Assembly (NCBI GenBank): GCA_043736395.1
Contig: JAYTCQ010000355.1
Span: 1 to 12,516 of the forward strand
Reading direction: 5' to 3'
DNA from: JAFDVL01 sp043736395
Lineage (GTDB): Bacteria > Acidobacteriota > Blastocatellia > RBC074
DNA length: 12,516 bases
Shown: in pieces, positions 5,846 to 12,516 of the stretch
How positions within the stretch are numbered: position 1 is the stretch's first letter
How the letters are laid out: the number at the start of each line of letters is the position of its first letter
Notes under the pieces: generated by a model
What the model saw: only the letters and a program-made list of their open reading frames with translations
Databases searched by the model: none
Told to the model about the DNA's origin: nothing
Translations under genes and position numbers: made by a program

Positions 5846-7846
5846 TTACTTGCCGAGTAAAGCTTTCACTTTCGCTACTACATTCGCCGCTGTAAATCCG
5901 AATTTTTCCATCAGAACTTTAATCGGAGCAGAAGCGCCAAAACCATTCATGCCGATTAAAACTCCGTTGCTGCCGACGTATTTTTCCCATCCCTGCATAA
6001 TTGCCGCTTCAATTGCAACACGAGCAGTAATTGACGGTGGCAACACTGAATCGCGGTATTCCTGTGTTTGATTATCGAAAAGTTCCCAGCTTGGCATGCT
6101 GACGACGCGCGCGCCAATATTTTGTTTGGCTAACTCTTCACGTGCGGCGACAGCCACTGAAACTTCGGAACCTGAAGCAATCAAAATCACATCAATTTTT
6201 TCCGCATCCGCTAAAATATAAGCGCCTTTCAGCGTGCCTTCAGCGGAACCGAATTTTGTCCGGTCGTATGTTGGCAGCCCTTGTCTCGTTAAGATTAACG
6301 CAGTCGGGCCGTGTGTTTGTTCAATTGCGGCGCGCCAGGCATAAGAAGTTTCATTCGCATCGCCGGGACGAATCACGGTCAAATTCGGAATCGAGCGAAT
6401 CATCGCCAATTGTTCGACCGGTTGATGGGTTGGGCCGTCTTCGCCGACGCCAATGCTATCGTGCGACCAAACGTGAATGGTTTGAATTCGCATCATCGCG
6501 GCTAAGCGGACGGGCGGTAAGCAATACTGCGAAAACACCAGGAAAGTCGCGCCATAAGGGATCAGCGGCTTCGTCAACGTGATTCCATTTAAGATCGAAG
6601 TCATCGCATGTTCGCGGACTCCGAAATTGAAATTTCTTCCTTTTCTTAACTCAGCGCTGAATTCTCCCAACCCGTTGAGATACGTTTTATTTGAGCCGCG
6701 CAAATCAGCGGAGCCGCCGATCAAATTCGGTAAGGCCGGAGCGATCGCATTTAAAACTTTACCTGAAGCATCGCGCGTGGCGACATCTTTTCCGGCTTCA
6801 AAAACAGGCAATAAATGCTTCCACGCTTCCTGTTCGCCACTATTCCAGGATTGCCATTGCGCGGCTAAATCAGGATGCGCTTTTGCATACATCGCAAAAT
6901 TATCTTCCCAATCATTTTGCAAATCGCGTCCACGCTCAATGCAATAACGGAAGTTTTGTAGCGCATCAGGCGGCACAGCAAATGCTTCTTCGTAAGGCCA
7001 TCCTAAAGCCTGCTTGGTAAGTTTGACTTCATCAACACCCAGCGGTTCGCCGTGCGATTTTGAGCTTCCCTGCTTGTTCGGAGAACCAAAACCAATAATT
7101 GTCCGTGTGCAAATAATCGAAGGACGTGGATCGGCTTTGGCAGCGAGCAAGGCTTTTTCAATGGCGTTATGATCCTGACCATCTACGGTTTGCACGTGCC
7201 AGCCGTAAGCCTCGAACCGCTTGACGCGGTCTTCGGTGAACGACATCGAAGTCGGGCCGTCCAACGAAATATCATTGTCGTCGTACAAATAAATTAATCG
7301 TCCAAGTTTGAGATGACCTGCTAACGACGCGGCTTCGGCAGAAAGTCCTTCCATTAAATCGCCGTCAGAAACAATCGCGTAAACGTAATAATCAAAAATC
7401 TTGTGATCGTCTTGATTGAAAGTCGCAGCTAAATATTCCTGACCAATCGCCATCCCGACGCCGTTAGCGAAGCCTTGTCCGAGCGGCCCGGTCGTGGTTT
7501 CAATCGCGGAGCTTAATTCAGATTCAGGATGTCCGGCGGTCAGGCTGCCGAGTTGGCGAAAGTTCTTGAGTTGATCCAACGTGAAATCATCGTAGCCGGT
7601 CAAATACAACAAACTGTAAAGCAACATCGAACCGTGCCCGGCAGACAAAACAAAACGATCACGATTGACCCATTTCGGATTTTTCGGATTGTGATTCATC
7701 ACGCGCGTCCACAGGACATACGCCGCCGGAGCCATTCCCATCGGCATGCCCGGATGACCGGAATTCGCTTTTTGTACGCCATCCATCGCCAGCGTACGAA
7801 TTGTATTGATTGAAAGTGTGTCGAGATCAATTTCTGGCATTGTCAT
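5846..7846 (-). CDS. tkt: transketolase
   Basis: This 666-residue protein is a full-length bacterial transketolase, the thiamine-diphosphate enzyme that moves two-carbon ketol units between sugar phosphates in the pentose phosphate pathway. The N-terminal ThDP-binding domain shows His31 (SGHPG), His71 (AGHGS), the SDGD form of the cofactor motif (160-163) and its paired Asn191 in DDNDISLDG. SKSHGEP (262-268) supplies another active-site His. The pyrimidine-binding domain shows FGVREHAM with the catalytic Glu412, and GEDGPTHQPVEQL (468-480). A C-terminal domain completes the protein. A second in-frame ATG at 7840 is better spaced (9 bases) from the only Shine-Dalgarno-like GGA at 7850-7852, so the true product may start MPEIDLDTL. 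It follows the DUF6941-like gene by 15 bases and is probably co-transcribed with it. Palindromic repeat B lies just downstream. Confidence 0.97.
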   Translation of the reverse strand: MTMPEIDLDTLSINTIRTLAMDGVQKANSGHPGMPMGMAPAAYVLWTRVMNHNPKNPKWVNRDRFVLSAGHGSMLLYSLLYLTGYDDFTLDQLKNFRQLGSLTAGHPESELSSAIETTTGPLGQGFANGVGMAIGQEYLAATFNQDDHKIFDYYVYAIVSDGDLMEGLSAEAASLAGHLKLGRLIYLYDDNDISLDGPTSMSFTEDRVKRFEAYGWHVQTVDGQDHNAIEKALLAAKADPRPSIICTRTIIGFGSPNKQGSSKSHGEPLGVDEVKLTKQALGWPYEEAFAVPPDALQNFRYCIERGRDLQNDWEDNFAMYAKAHPDLAAQWQSWNSGEQEAWKHLLPVFEAGKDVATRDASGKVLNAIAPALPNLIGGSADLRGSNKTYLNGLGEFSAELRKGRNFNFGVREHAMTSILNGITLTKPLIPYGATFLVFSQYCLPPVRLAAMMRIQTIHVWSHDSIGVGEDGPTHQPVEQLAMIRSIPNLTVIRPGDANETSYAWRAAIEQTHGPTALILTRQGLPTYDRTKFGSAEGTLKGAYILADAEKIDVILIASGSEVSVAVAAREELAKQNIGARVVSMPSWELFDNQTQEYRDSVLPPSITARVAIEAAIMQGWEKYVGSNGVLIGMNGFGASAPIKVLMEKFGFTAANVVAKVKALLGK

Positions 7847-7861
7847 TTATCCGTGGTCTTT

Positions 7862-8284
7862 TTAGTTAATATGTTCGATTTCTGCGAAAGGATTCGGTTG
7901 CTCCGGTGTCAGCACGGGCAAAATTTTTTCGGCAAAAAGCGAAGAGTTGATCAATATCTGGACGATGTAATCGCCCGATTGTAAAAAATTTGTGTTCACG
8001 AAAACCGTCACATTGTCGGAGTAACCATTCGCCGGAATCGTGAAGCTGGACGGCTGCGAAATCGCGACGGTATTCATTTTATCCGATGTCAAAATGCGGA
8101 CTTCGCTAAGGTATTGCCCTTCGCCTGTCCAGTGCGTGACGACTCCGAATTTAATCATCGTGATCGGGACCTGCGGGACGACGATTTGATGAAAAACGCC
8201 CATTAAACTGAGGTGCTGCGAAGCTTCGACGCGGACGTCTTCGCAAAAAATTGTGTAGCCCAGATTCAAATTCGGTTCTGACAT
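7862..8284 (-). CDS. DUF6941-like small protein of unknown function
   Basis: This 140-residue protein has no signal peptide or membrane segment and is probably cytoplasmic. Its N-terminal part, a CEDVRVE segment followed by LSLMGVFHQIVVPQVP (about 14-41), and the predicted all-beta pattern with alternating hydrophobic residues resemble the uncharacterised DUF6941 family; this match is from memory and moderate. The middle (about 45-115) reads as successive beta strands, as in an immunoglobulin-like sandwich. It starts three bases after the DUF1080 stop and ends 15 bases before transketolase, so it is very likely in one operon with them. The function is unknown, and no catalytic motif is visible. 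Confidence 0.75.
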   Translation of the reverse strand: MSEPNLNLGYTIFCEDVRVEASQHLSLMGVFHQIVVPQVPITMIKFGVVTHWTGEGQYLSEVRILTSDKMNTVAISQPSSFTIPANGYSDNVTVFVNTNFLQSGDYIVQILINSSLFAEKILPVLTPEQPNPFAEIEHIN

Positions 8285-8287
8285 TTT

Positions 8288-8911
8288 TTATTTTATCTCT
8301 TCAATCGTGATGTCTTTATACGAAGCCTGACTTGGCGGCCCCGCGTGAATCTGTACGCAAATACAGCCCGACTCTGCGATGCCATTTTCGGCTTCGGTGT
8401 AATCTACCGTTTGAAATCCATTGATGCTCAAACGAATGCGTTTGCCTTCGGCGCGGATTTCATATTGGTTCCAATCATTCATCTTCAAAACTTTTTTCAG
8501 CTCATCCAACTTAGGTCGCGCCAGCACAGTTTTGCGTCGTGATTCATCGTAAAGCGCGCCCCAATAATCCTGTCCCATGTCCGCTTGGTATCCGATGACT
8601 TCGTGGTTGTTGGGAATTCGCTTGGAGCGAAATTGGATTCCGGCATTTGCTTTTGTCGGATCACCAAGCAATTTAAATTTCGCCCGCAGCACAAAATTTC
8701 CGTATTCTTTTTCTGTACAGAGAAATTCATTCTGTGAAAGTTTTTCCTGCATCGAACCGCCGACAATCGCTCCATTTTCAATGCGGAAAATTTTCTGATC
8801 GCCGTTCCAACCTTTGAGGCTTTTGCCGTCGAAGAGGCGAATTTGTTTGGCGGCGATGACACTCGATACCAACACAAAAGCCAAGAGAATGATGAAAGTT
8901 GCTCGTTTCAT
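8288..8911 (-). CDS. secreted DUF1080 (3-keto-disaccharide hydrolase-like) protein
   Basis: This 207-residue protein has a Sec signal peptide (Lys2-Arg3, hydrophobic core about 5-18, likely cleavage after VIA at residue 20) followed by one concanavalin-like beta-sandwich domain of the DUF1080 type. Recognisable family positions are LFDGKSLKGW (26-35), NAGIQFRS (89-96), GYQADMG (107-113) and the closing strand around QIHAGPP (187-193). Characterised members hydrolyse 3-keto-glycosides, and many others are only predicted sugar-binding or glycosidase proteins of the periplasm or cell surface, so activity on 3-keto-sugars is an inference. It is the first gene of a tight three-gene run with the DUF6941-like gene and transketolase. 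A plausible extended -10 lies directly upstream. Confidence 0.88.
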   Translation of the reverse strand: MKRATFIILLAFVLVSSVIAAKQIRLFDGKSLKGWNGDQKIFRIENGAIVGGSMQEKLSQNEFLCTEKEYGNFVLRAKFKLLGDPTKANAGIQFRSKRIPNNHEVIGYQADMGQDYWGALYDESRRKTVLARPKLDELKKVLKMNDWNQYEIRAEGKRIRLSINGFQTVDYTEAENGIAESGCICVQIHAGPPSQASYKDITIEEIK

Positions 8912-8920
8912 AAGTTGCGC

Positions 8921-8929
8921 AGTATAACA
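8921..8929 (-). promoter_or_regulatory. candidate extended -10 promoter for the DUF1080-tkt unit
   Basis: On the minus strand the sequence reads TGTTATACT, a good extended -10 (TGn then TATACT). No convincing -35 is present, as is usual for extended -10 promoters. The start codon at 8911 is only about 9 bases past the hexamer and lacks a Shine-Dalgarno, so a transcript from here would be nearly leaderless. The motif touches the edge of palindromic repeat C. Confidence 0.35.
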
Positions 8930-8931
8930 AA

Positions 8932-9004
8932 AGCCACGAATTTACACGAACTAACTGGAATCTAATAAGCTTAAATTCCTGCTAATTCGTATCAATTCGT
9001 GGCT
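8932..9004. repeat. palindromic repeat C (10-bp-phased CACGAAT units)
   Basis: Arms 8932-8965 and 8971-9004 are reverse complements over 34 positions with six mismatches, with a 5-base loop. The outer part of the arms is nearly identical to repeat B (AGCCACGAATTTACACGAA), showing that they are copies of one element, while the inner parts have diverged. It sits in the ccsA-DUF1080 gap. On the minus strand the stem is followed by only a short CTTTTG run, so termination would be weak. Confidence 0.82.
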
Positions 9005-9025
9005 AATAAACCTTGTCGCTAAATT

Positions 9026-10618
9026 TTATTCAGCGTAAGAATGCAAGCCAGGTAACAAATAGCTCACACCCAAATATGTGAAAATCACGAGCAGGAATCC
9101 GAGCATCGCGAAATACGCGCTGCGGCGTCCTGACCAGCCGTGAGCGATGCGCGTATGCAAGTACGCGGCGTAGGCTAACCACGCGACTAATGCGCCAGTT
9201 TCTTTTGGATCCCAACCCCAATATTTGCCCCATGATTCGTTTGCCCAGATCGCGCCTGTCACCAATAAAATTGCGAGTCCGGCAAACGCTGCGCCAACGG
9301 TTTTATAAATCAGGCTATCCAATTTTTCGAGGGATGGTAAGCCTGCACGAAGCCGCCCAGGATTGAAGCTCAGCATCACAATAAATAAGCTCAACACAAA
9401 GGTTGTGACCAATGCTGCCAGTTCAACTGGATTGGAATTAATGCTTAACGAAAAGGTGGAAATGTTTTGCTGCAACCACATATTCGCGCCTTGCACTAAT
9501 TGCTCAGTAGGCATTGTCTCAGCATCTTTACCAGCTAACATTTTTCCCAAGTCATACAAACGGTCGGTTCCGATGGACGCGCCAACATTGGTCATCGTTT
9601 TAATTTGATAAAACAAAACTCCCAGCCCTAACGCTTGCGTAACTAAGGAAGCGCGGAGGGCAAGATTTCCAATCCGCTTGCCGAGAGCATTATCTTTGAG
9701 CGCGTATAACGTAAAGCCGATAATCGTAATCGTCAGCAATAGCATTGATAATCCGACTAACGGACCAACTCCTGGCAGCGTTACACGCAACGCTGAAATC
9801 GGGCTGAGTGATCCACTCTCACCTGTCCGCATCGGCGTCAAGCCAAAGCCCATCGTAGCGAAATGAAATGCCTTACTGAAAAACACAAAATTCGTGACGC
9901 TGAATAATGCGGTGAAGATGCCCATTGATTCCGGCTTCACACCGTCCTTGAGCAAATACATCACACAAATTGCGAAACTCACCAGCGATATTCCGTAACT
10001 AATCATTGCATCGCCAACGTGAATTGGACGCCAATAGCTATCCAGCACGGGCTGCAAATGTCCGATTTCGCTACCGATGAAAATCGCCAGAATCAGCACC
10101 AGACAAATCATTGGCAATGCGATAGCACCAACAAATCTAGTGTTCGGGCGATGCTCAATTAACAGCACGGTACACGCCGCGCCGAACGCGAAGCCGGCAG
10201 ATAAATCATACAAATTCGCTAATGGAATGTAGCTGAAAAACCACCACGAATGATAAAGACCATCGTGATCTGTCATGCGCTTCCAGGCTTCTTTGTCGCC
10301 CATATTTACCCAGCGAACTAACCAGCTTGAGAGGTTAAGAAAAAATCCAATCGAAGCTGTCCACACGGCAACTTTTCCCAGACCTTGCATAGGCGCAAAA
10401 AGATCCGTCAAGTGCATGGCAGAAGCGATGATGTAGCAAAGCAACGCCAACACGATCAACGCTCCATCGTCAATGAAATTGCCGTAGCCCATTTGACGAC
10501 GAGCAATCAGCATCAGGATGGCTCCGACGATAGGAAGAATCGCTGGCAGATAATTGAAAAAAGCCGGGCGCTGCAAATCCACTTGCGGCGCATTAATTGT
10601 TTTAATTGCTTGAGACAT
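9026..10618 (-). CDS. ccsA: CcsA, cytochrome c biogenesis haem-handling protein, with large internal insertion
   Basis: CcsA and ResB form the system II (Ccs) synthetase that exports haem across the inner membrane and attaches it to CXXCH motifs of c-type cytochromes. This 530-residue polytopic membrane protein carries the tryptophan-rich WWD signature of haem-handling proteins (458-473, WANESWGKYWGWDPKE) and candidate haem-ligand histidines at 200 (WRPIHVGDA), 488 (AYLHTR) and 523 (GLHSYAE). The NLYD segment (135-138) matches the conserved NLYE position of the family. Typical CcsA proteins are about 300-350 residues. Here about 200 additional residues (roughly 224-427), with three to four predicted membrane helices and a polar loop (about 340-396), separate the His200 helix from the WWD core. 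A strong GAGGT at 10627-10631 sits 8 bases before the ATG. It follows resB by 30 bases and is surely co-transcribed. Confidence 0.92.
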   Translation of the reverse strand: MSQAIKTINAPQVDLQRPAFFNYLPAILPIVGAILMLIARRQMGYGNFIDDGALIVLALLCYIIASAMHLTDLFAPMQGLGKVAVWTASIGFFLNLSSWLVRWVNMGDKEAWKRMTDHDGLYHSWWFFSYIPLANLYDLSAGFAFGAACTVLLIEHRPNTRFVGAIALPMICLVLILAIFIGSEIGHLQPVLDSYWRPIHVGDAMISYGISLVSFAICVMYLLKDGVKPESMGIFTALFSVTNFVFFSKAFHFATMGFGLTPMRTGESGSLSPISALRVTLPGVGPLVGLSMLLLTITIIGFTLYALKDNALGKRIGNLALRASLVTQALGLGVLFYQIKTMTNVGASIGTDRLYDLGKMLAGKDAETMPTEQLVQGANMWLQQNISTFSLSINSNPVELAALVTTFVLSLFIVMLSFNPGRLRAGLPSLEKLDSLIYKTVGAAFAGLAILLVTGAIWANESWGKYWGWDPKETGALVAWLAYAAYLHTRIAHGWSGRRSAYFAMLGFLLVIFTYLGVSYLLPGLHSYAE

Positions 10619-10626
10619 AATTATTG

Positions 10627-10631
10627 ACCTC
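10627..10631 (-). promoter_or_regulatory. ribosome binding site of ccsA
   Basis: The minus strand reads GAGGT eight bases before the ccsA ATG at 10618. This is the best Shine-Dalgarno in the window and fixes the start. It lies in the 30-base resB-ccsA spacer, supporting separate initiation on one transcript. Confidence 0.7.
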
Positions 10632-10636
10632 GGTTG

Positions 10637-10664
10637 CTTAGCTCCGCGTTAATTCGCGGCTAAG
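10637..10664. repeat. degenerate palindromic repeat D overlapping the end of resB
   Basis: On the minus strand CTTAG-CCGCG pairs with CGCGG-(AG)-CTAAG around the loop AATTAA, giving a 10-bp stem with a two-base bulge. The plus-strand half at 10648-10661 matches the repeat B right arm (5809-5822) at 13 of 14 positions, so it is probably a short or decayed copy of the same family. The last codons and the TAA stop of resB lie inside it. No T-tract follows, which fits read-through into ccsA. Confidence 0.5.
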
Positions 10665-12178
10665 TTTTCGGGATTTTCTCCTTTGAGCATACTGGCAATT
10701 TTTTTGATTCGATCATCCAAACCTAAGCGGTTGCGATTCGCATCTCCGCCGATTGAAACTTTTCCGTCTTCGCACACAATCCATAAGCGTTGATGCGAAA
10801 ATAAAAATACGCCTACCAACGAAGTGCAAAGCATCGCGGAACCAATATAAAACCATATCGAGCCGGGGTCATATTGGATTGACAACATATGAGCCTGCGA
10901 AGCTTTCTCGAAATTTACGAGTTTGAATTTTGGTCCGTTCGGCGCAGACAATTTCGCTTTCAAAGCCGGATCACTTTCGATCTGTTTTTCAAACTCTGAA
11001 GTGAATGCCCAGACGCGACCGCGATCACCATTCGGCTTCGCAACTTCAATATGCGCGGCAGGATTTTCGTATTGCGGAGAGCCAACATTGGGCTGTCCGT
11101 CCTGTCCTATTTCAAAATGCGGAACGAATTCAAAATAGCGAAATTTCGTTCCATCGCTCAATTGTTTTTCTTCATTGATGCGCAGGCTTAAATCCTGCGG
11201 GGTGCCGCCTTCAGGAGTAACTTGCAAATTGACGGTACGCGCTCCGCCCATTTCTCTGAACGACGCTTGAAATAAACGATAGCCGCGAAAATCATAAGGC
11301 TTGTTCAAATGAATCAATGCCTTTTCTGTTTTGCCGCTTTGTTTGTCGGTGATATTGACGTAGGTCAGCCAGTCAATCGTATTGCCGCCATCAATAAATT
11401 TTGTCGGGTCAATTAATTTTTGCTGCAAGTCCGTGCAATCAATCGTGAACGGCAATTCCATTGAACGTTGTCCGACCTGATCCAGATTGAAAACGTTCTG
11501 CATCATCTGGTCGCTTTTTTCTCCGGGCTGCACCCACATCCCGCCTGTATGCGATTTCAAGGAAGTGAGCATCCCGCCGGTAAAAACCGTCAACAACGAA
11601 ACGTGAACAGCGTAAGCTCCTAAGCGATTCCACGCGCCTTTTTCGGCGAAGACTGTTGTGCGTCCGTCTTTTTCTGTTGTCTTGACGTTATATCGTAACG
11701 ATTTCCCCGCTGCTGTTGCACGTTCAACTAACTCGCTTTGATTTATTCCGAGTAAGATAATTGGCTCATGCTTGATCCGCATTGCCTGCGTGAAACCTGG
11801 CGTTGCCGTCAGTTTTTTGCGGCGCACAACTTTCCAGGCTTTAGGAAAATAATCAATGGAAGCAAGAATAATATTCAGACTTAAAATCAACAGCAAAGCG
11901 TTGAAATACATCGCATGGTAAATATCGAAAAAACCTAATCTTCCATAGACCATTCTTTCTGCCGGTGTCAGCTTCGTAAAATAATTTCCGAAGGTGTCCA
12001 GTTCCTGCTGTTGAATTAACATTCCGATCATAGACAGGCTCAGCAAAATTAGAATCAAAGCAATACCAAAAGGAACTGAGCTAATGAATCCCAGAAAGGT
12101 GTCTATCAATCTGCCAAAACTGAAGGCTTCTTTTTTTGCCGACATAGAAGTTATAGGTTGTGTATTGATTTTTTCCAT
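10649..12178 (-). CDS. resB: ResB/Ccs1-family cytochrome c biogenesis protein
   Basis: This 509-residue protein is the partner of CcsA in system II cytochrome c maturation. It has the ResB topology: a cytoplasmic N-terminus, membrane helices at about 36-56, 90-109 and 187-206, a large extracytoplasmic domain (about 210-435) and a final helix at about 440-460, followed by a short cytoplasmic tail. Landmarks include SSVPFGIALILIL near the first helix, GAWNRLGAYAVHVSLL (181-196) with His192 as a candidate haem ligand, and LNKPYDFRGYRLFQASF (291-307). The length is normal for the family. No Shine-Dalgarno precedes the ATG at 12178 or the in-frame ATG at residue 12, so the exact start is uncertain. 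Its C-terminal codons overlap palindromic repeat D. ccsA follows after 30 bases. No cytochrome c or thioredoxin-like partner is visible in the window. Confidence 0.93.
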   Translation of the reverse strand: MEKINTQPITSMSAKKEAFSFGRLIDTFLGFISSVPFGIALILILLSLSMIGMLIQQQELDTFGNYFTKLTPAERMVYGRLGFFDIYHAMYFNALLLILSLNIILASIDYFPKAWKVVRRKKLTATPGFTQAMRIKHEPIILLGINQSELVERATAAGKSLRYNVKTTEKDGRTTVFAEKGAWNRLGAYAVHVSLLTVFTGGMLTSLKSHTGGMWVQPGEKSDQMMQNVFNLDQVGQRSMELPFTIDCTDLQQKLIDPTKFIDGGNTIDWLTYVNITDKQSGKTEKALIHLNKPYDFRGYRLFQASFREMGGARTVNLQVTPEGGTPQDLSLRINEEKQLSDGTKFRYFEFVPHFEIGQDGQPNVGSPQYENPAAHIEVAKPNGDRGRVWAFTSEFEKQIESDPALKAKLSAPNGPKFKLVNFEKASQAHMLSIQYDPGSIWFYIGSAMLCTSLVGVFLFSHQRLWIVCEDGKVSIGGDANRNRLGLDDRIKKIASMLKGENPENLAAN

Positions 12179-12235
12179 GCAAGTTTTATAAGTATTAATT
12201 AATAAAAGCTAATCCGTACAGCGGTGTAGAAGAAG

Positions 12236-12265
12236 ATAATACCTTGGACAAAGCATTACCCGCAA
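12236..12265 (-). promoter_or_regulatory. candidate promoter for resB-ccsA
   Basis: On the minus strand TTGCGG (12260-12265) and TATTAT (12236-12241) are separated by 18 bases, a reasonable sigma70-like pair ahead of resB. It would leave a leader of about 50 bases. The match is modest and the surrounding DNA is AT-rich, so chance is possible. Confidence 0.25.
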
Positions 12266-12300
12266 CCATCATAGATGAATTACCAGAACGCCGACACATC

Positions 12301-12318
12301 TGTCACACAATCTTGACA
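12301..12318. promoter_or_regulatory. dyad TGTCA-N8-TGACA over the gap -35, possible operator
   Basis: The five-base half-sites TGTCA (12301-12305) and TGACA (12314-12318) form an exact inverted repeat with an 8-base spacer. The right half lies within the candidate -35 of gap, a typical repressor or activator position. It lies between the two divergent promoters, so one regulator could affect both sides. The half-sites are short and could arise by chance. Confidence 0.25.
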
Positions 12319-12341
12319 CCTGCGCGTCGCTGCGGTAGGTT
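12313..12341 (+). promoter_or_regulatory. sigma70-like promoter of gap
   Basis: A perfect TTGACA -35 (12313-12318) is followed after exactly 17 bases by TAGGTT (12336-12341), a weak but acceptable -10. It would give a leader of roughly 75 bases before gap. This is the clearest promoter in the window. Confidence 0.5.
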
Positions 12342-12374
12342 CCATGACTTAATTAAATTGCGAAACAATCACCT

Positions 12375-12392
12375 GCAAGCTCCGCCGCTTGC
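12375..12392 (+). other. leader hairpin upstream of gap
   Basis: GCAAGC (12375-12380) and GCTTGC (12387-12392) form a perfect 6-bp stem with a TCCGCC loop in the predicted gap mRNA leader. It ends 13 bases before the AGGAG ribosome binding site. It is short, and could be a stability element or chance. No T-tract follows, so it is not a terminator. Confidence 0.3.
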
Positions 12393-12405
12393 GCCTTAAC
12401 TTACG

Positions 12406-12410
12406 AGGAG
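12406..12410 (+). promoter_or_regulatory. ribosome binding site of gap
   Basis: AGGAG lies 14 bases before the ATG at 12425, separated by an A-rich tract. The spacing is longer than ideal, but no other ATG lies between it and 12425, and the protein begins exactly as GAPDH should. Confidence 0.55.
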
Positions 12411-12424
12411 AAAAAAGAAATACA

Positions 12425-12516
12425 ATGGGCATCAAAGTTGGTATCAACGGATTTGGTCGCATTGGTCGTAACATTCTGCGCACTGCGCTGGGCAGCCGCG
12501 ACATTGACTTCGTCGC
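12425..12516 (+). CDS. gap: glyceraldehyde-3-phosphate dehydrogenase, N-terminal fragment (runs off window)
   Basis: The first 30 codons are present and the gene continues past the window edge. They read MGIKVGINGFGRIGRNILR and onward, the unmistakable start of the NAD(P)-binding Rossmann domain of type I GAPDH, with the GINGFGRIGR dinucleotide-binding motif at 6-15. GAPDH catalyses the phosphorylating oxidation of glyceraldehyde 3-phosphate in glycolysis, or the reverse step in gluconeogenesis. It is the only plus-strand gene here, divergent from resB, with its own promoter and ribosome binding site. Cofactor preference and the catalytic Cys lie outside the window. Confidence 0.95.
   Translation, partial: MGIKVGINGFGRIGRNILRTALGSRDIDFV

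Noticed and set aside
6142..6582. 146-codon plus-strand open frame opposite transketolase
   Set aside because: It is antisense to the conserved transketolase coding sequence, with an Arg/Ser-rich composition typical of shadow frames.
12179..12424. Small gene or RNA in the resB-gap spacer
   Set aside because: I found no frame with a start, ribosome binding site and credible protein, and no structure beyond the short dyad and hairpin.

Overview
The window looks like chromosomal, housekeeping-type DNA from a free-living Gram-negative bacterium of medium GC content. The gene set (system II cytochrome c maturation, tex, an Arg-tipped EF-P, a signal-peptide DUF1080 protein, a DUF433 gene) and the style of the intergenic palindromes suggest an Acidobacteriota-like lineage, possibly Blastocatellia. 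This is inference; no rRNA or other phylogenetic marker is present. I see no phage genes, transposase, integrase, tRNA, rRNA, CRISPR array or riboswitch.

Eleven genes lie on the minus strand and one starts on the plus strand at the right edge. Reading the minus strand in transcription order (right to left): resB and ccsA, the two-protein haem delivery and ligation machine for c-type cytochromes; a palindromic repeat; a compact trio of a secreted DUF1080 protein, a small DUF6941-like protein and transketolase; a second palindromic repeat; a soluble cytochrome P450; a third palindromic repeat; an EF-P-family translation factor; a long 44-bp-arm inverted repeat; a Nudix hydrolase translationally coupled to a small lipoprotein; a DUF433 gene; and tex. 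On the plus strand, gap (GAPDH) begins at 12425 and runs off the window, divergent from resB across a 246-base spacer that carries a good sigma70-like promoter, a dyad and a leader hairpin. No gene-free stretch exceeds 300 bases.

Functionally the window mixes central carbon metabolism (transketolase, GAPDH), respiration (ResB/CcsA), translation (EF-P) and nucleic-acid metabolism (Tex). Gene spacings support three local units: resB-ccsA, DUF1080-DUF6941-tkt, and Nudix-lipoprotein.

No complete novel system is evident. What deserves a second look is: (1) a family of intergenic palindromes built from CACGAAT/CACGAAG units repeating about every 10 bp, present three times plus one degenerate copy that forms the end of resB; (2) a separate near-perfect 44-bp inverted repeat next to efp; (3) a CcsA with about 200 extra residues and extra membrane segments in the middle of the protein; and (4) an EF-P whose tip loop is of the SPSARGAST (EfpL/YeiP) type, with Arg instead of a modified Lys.
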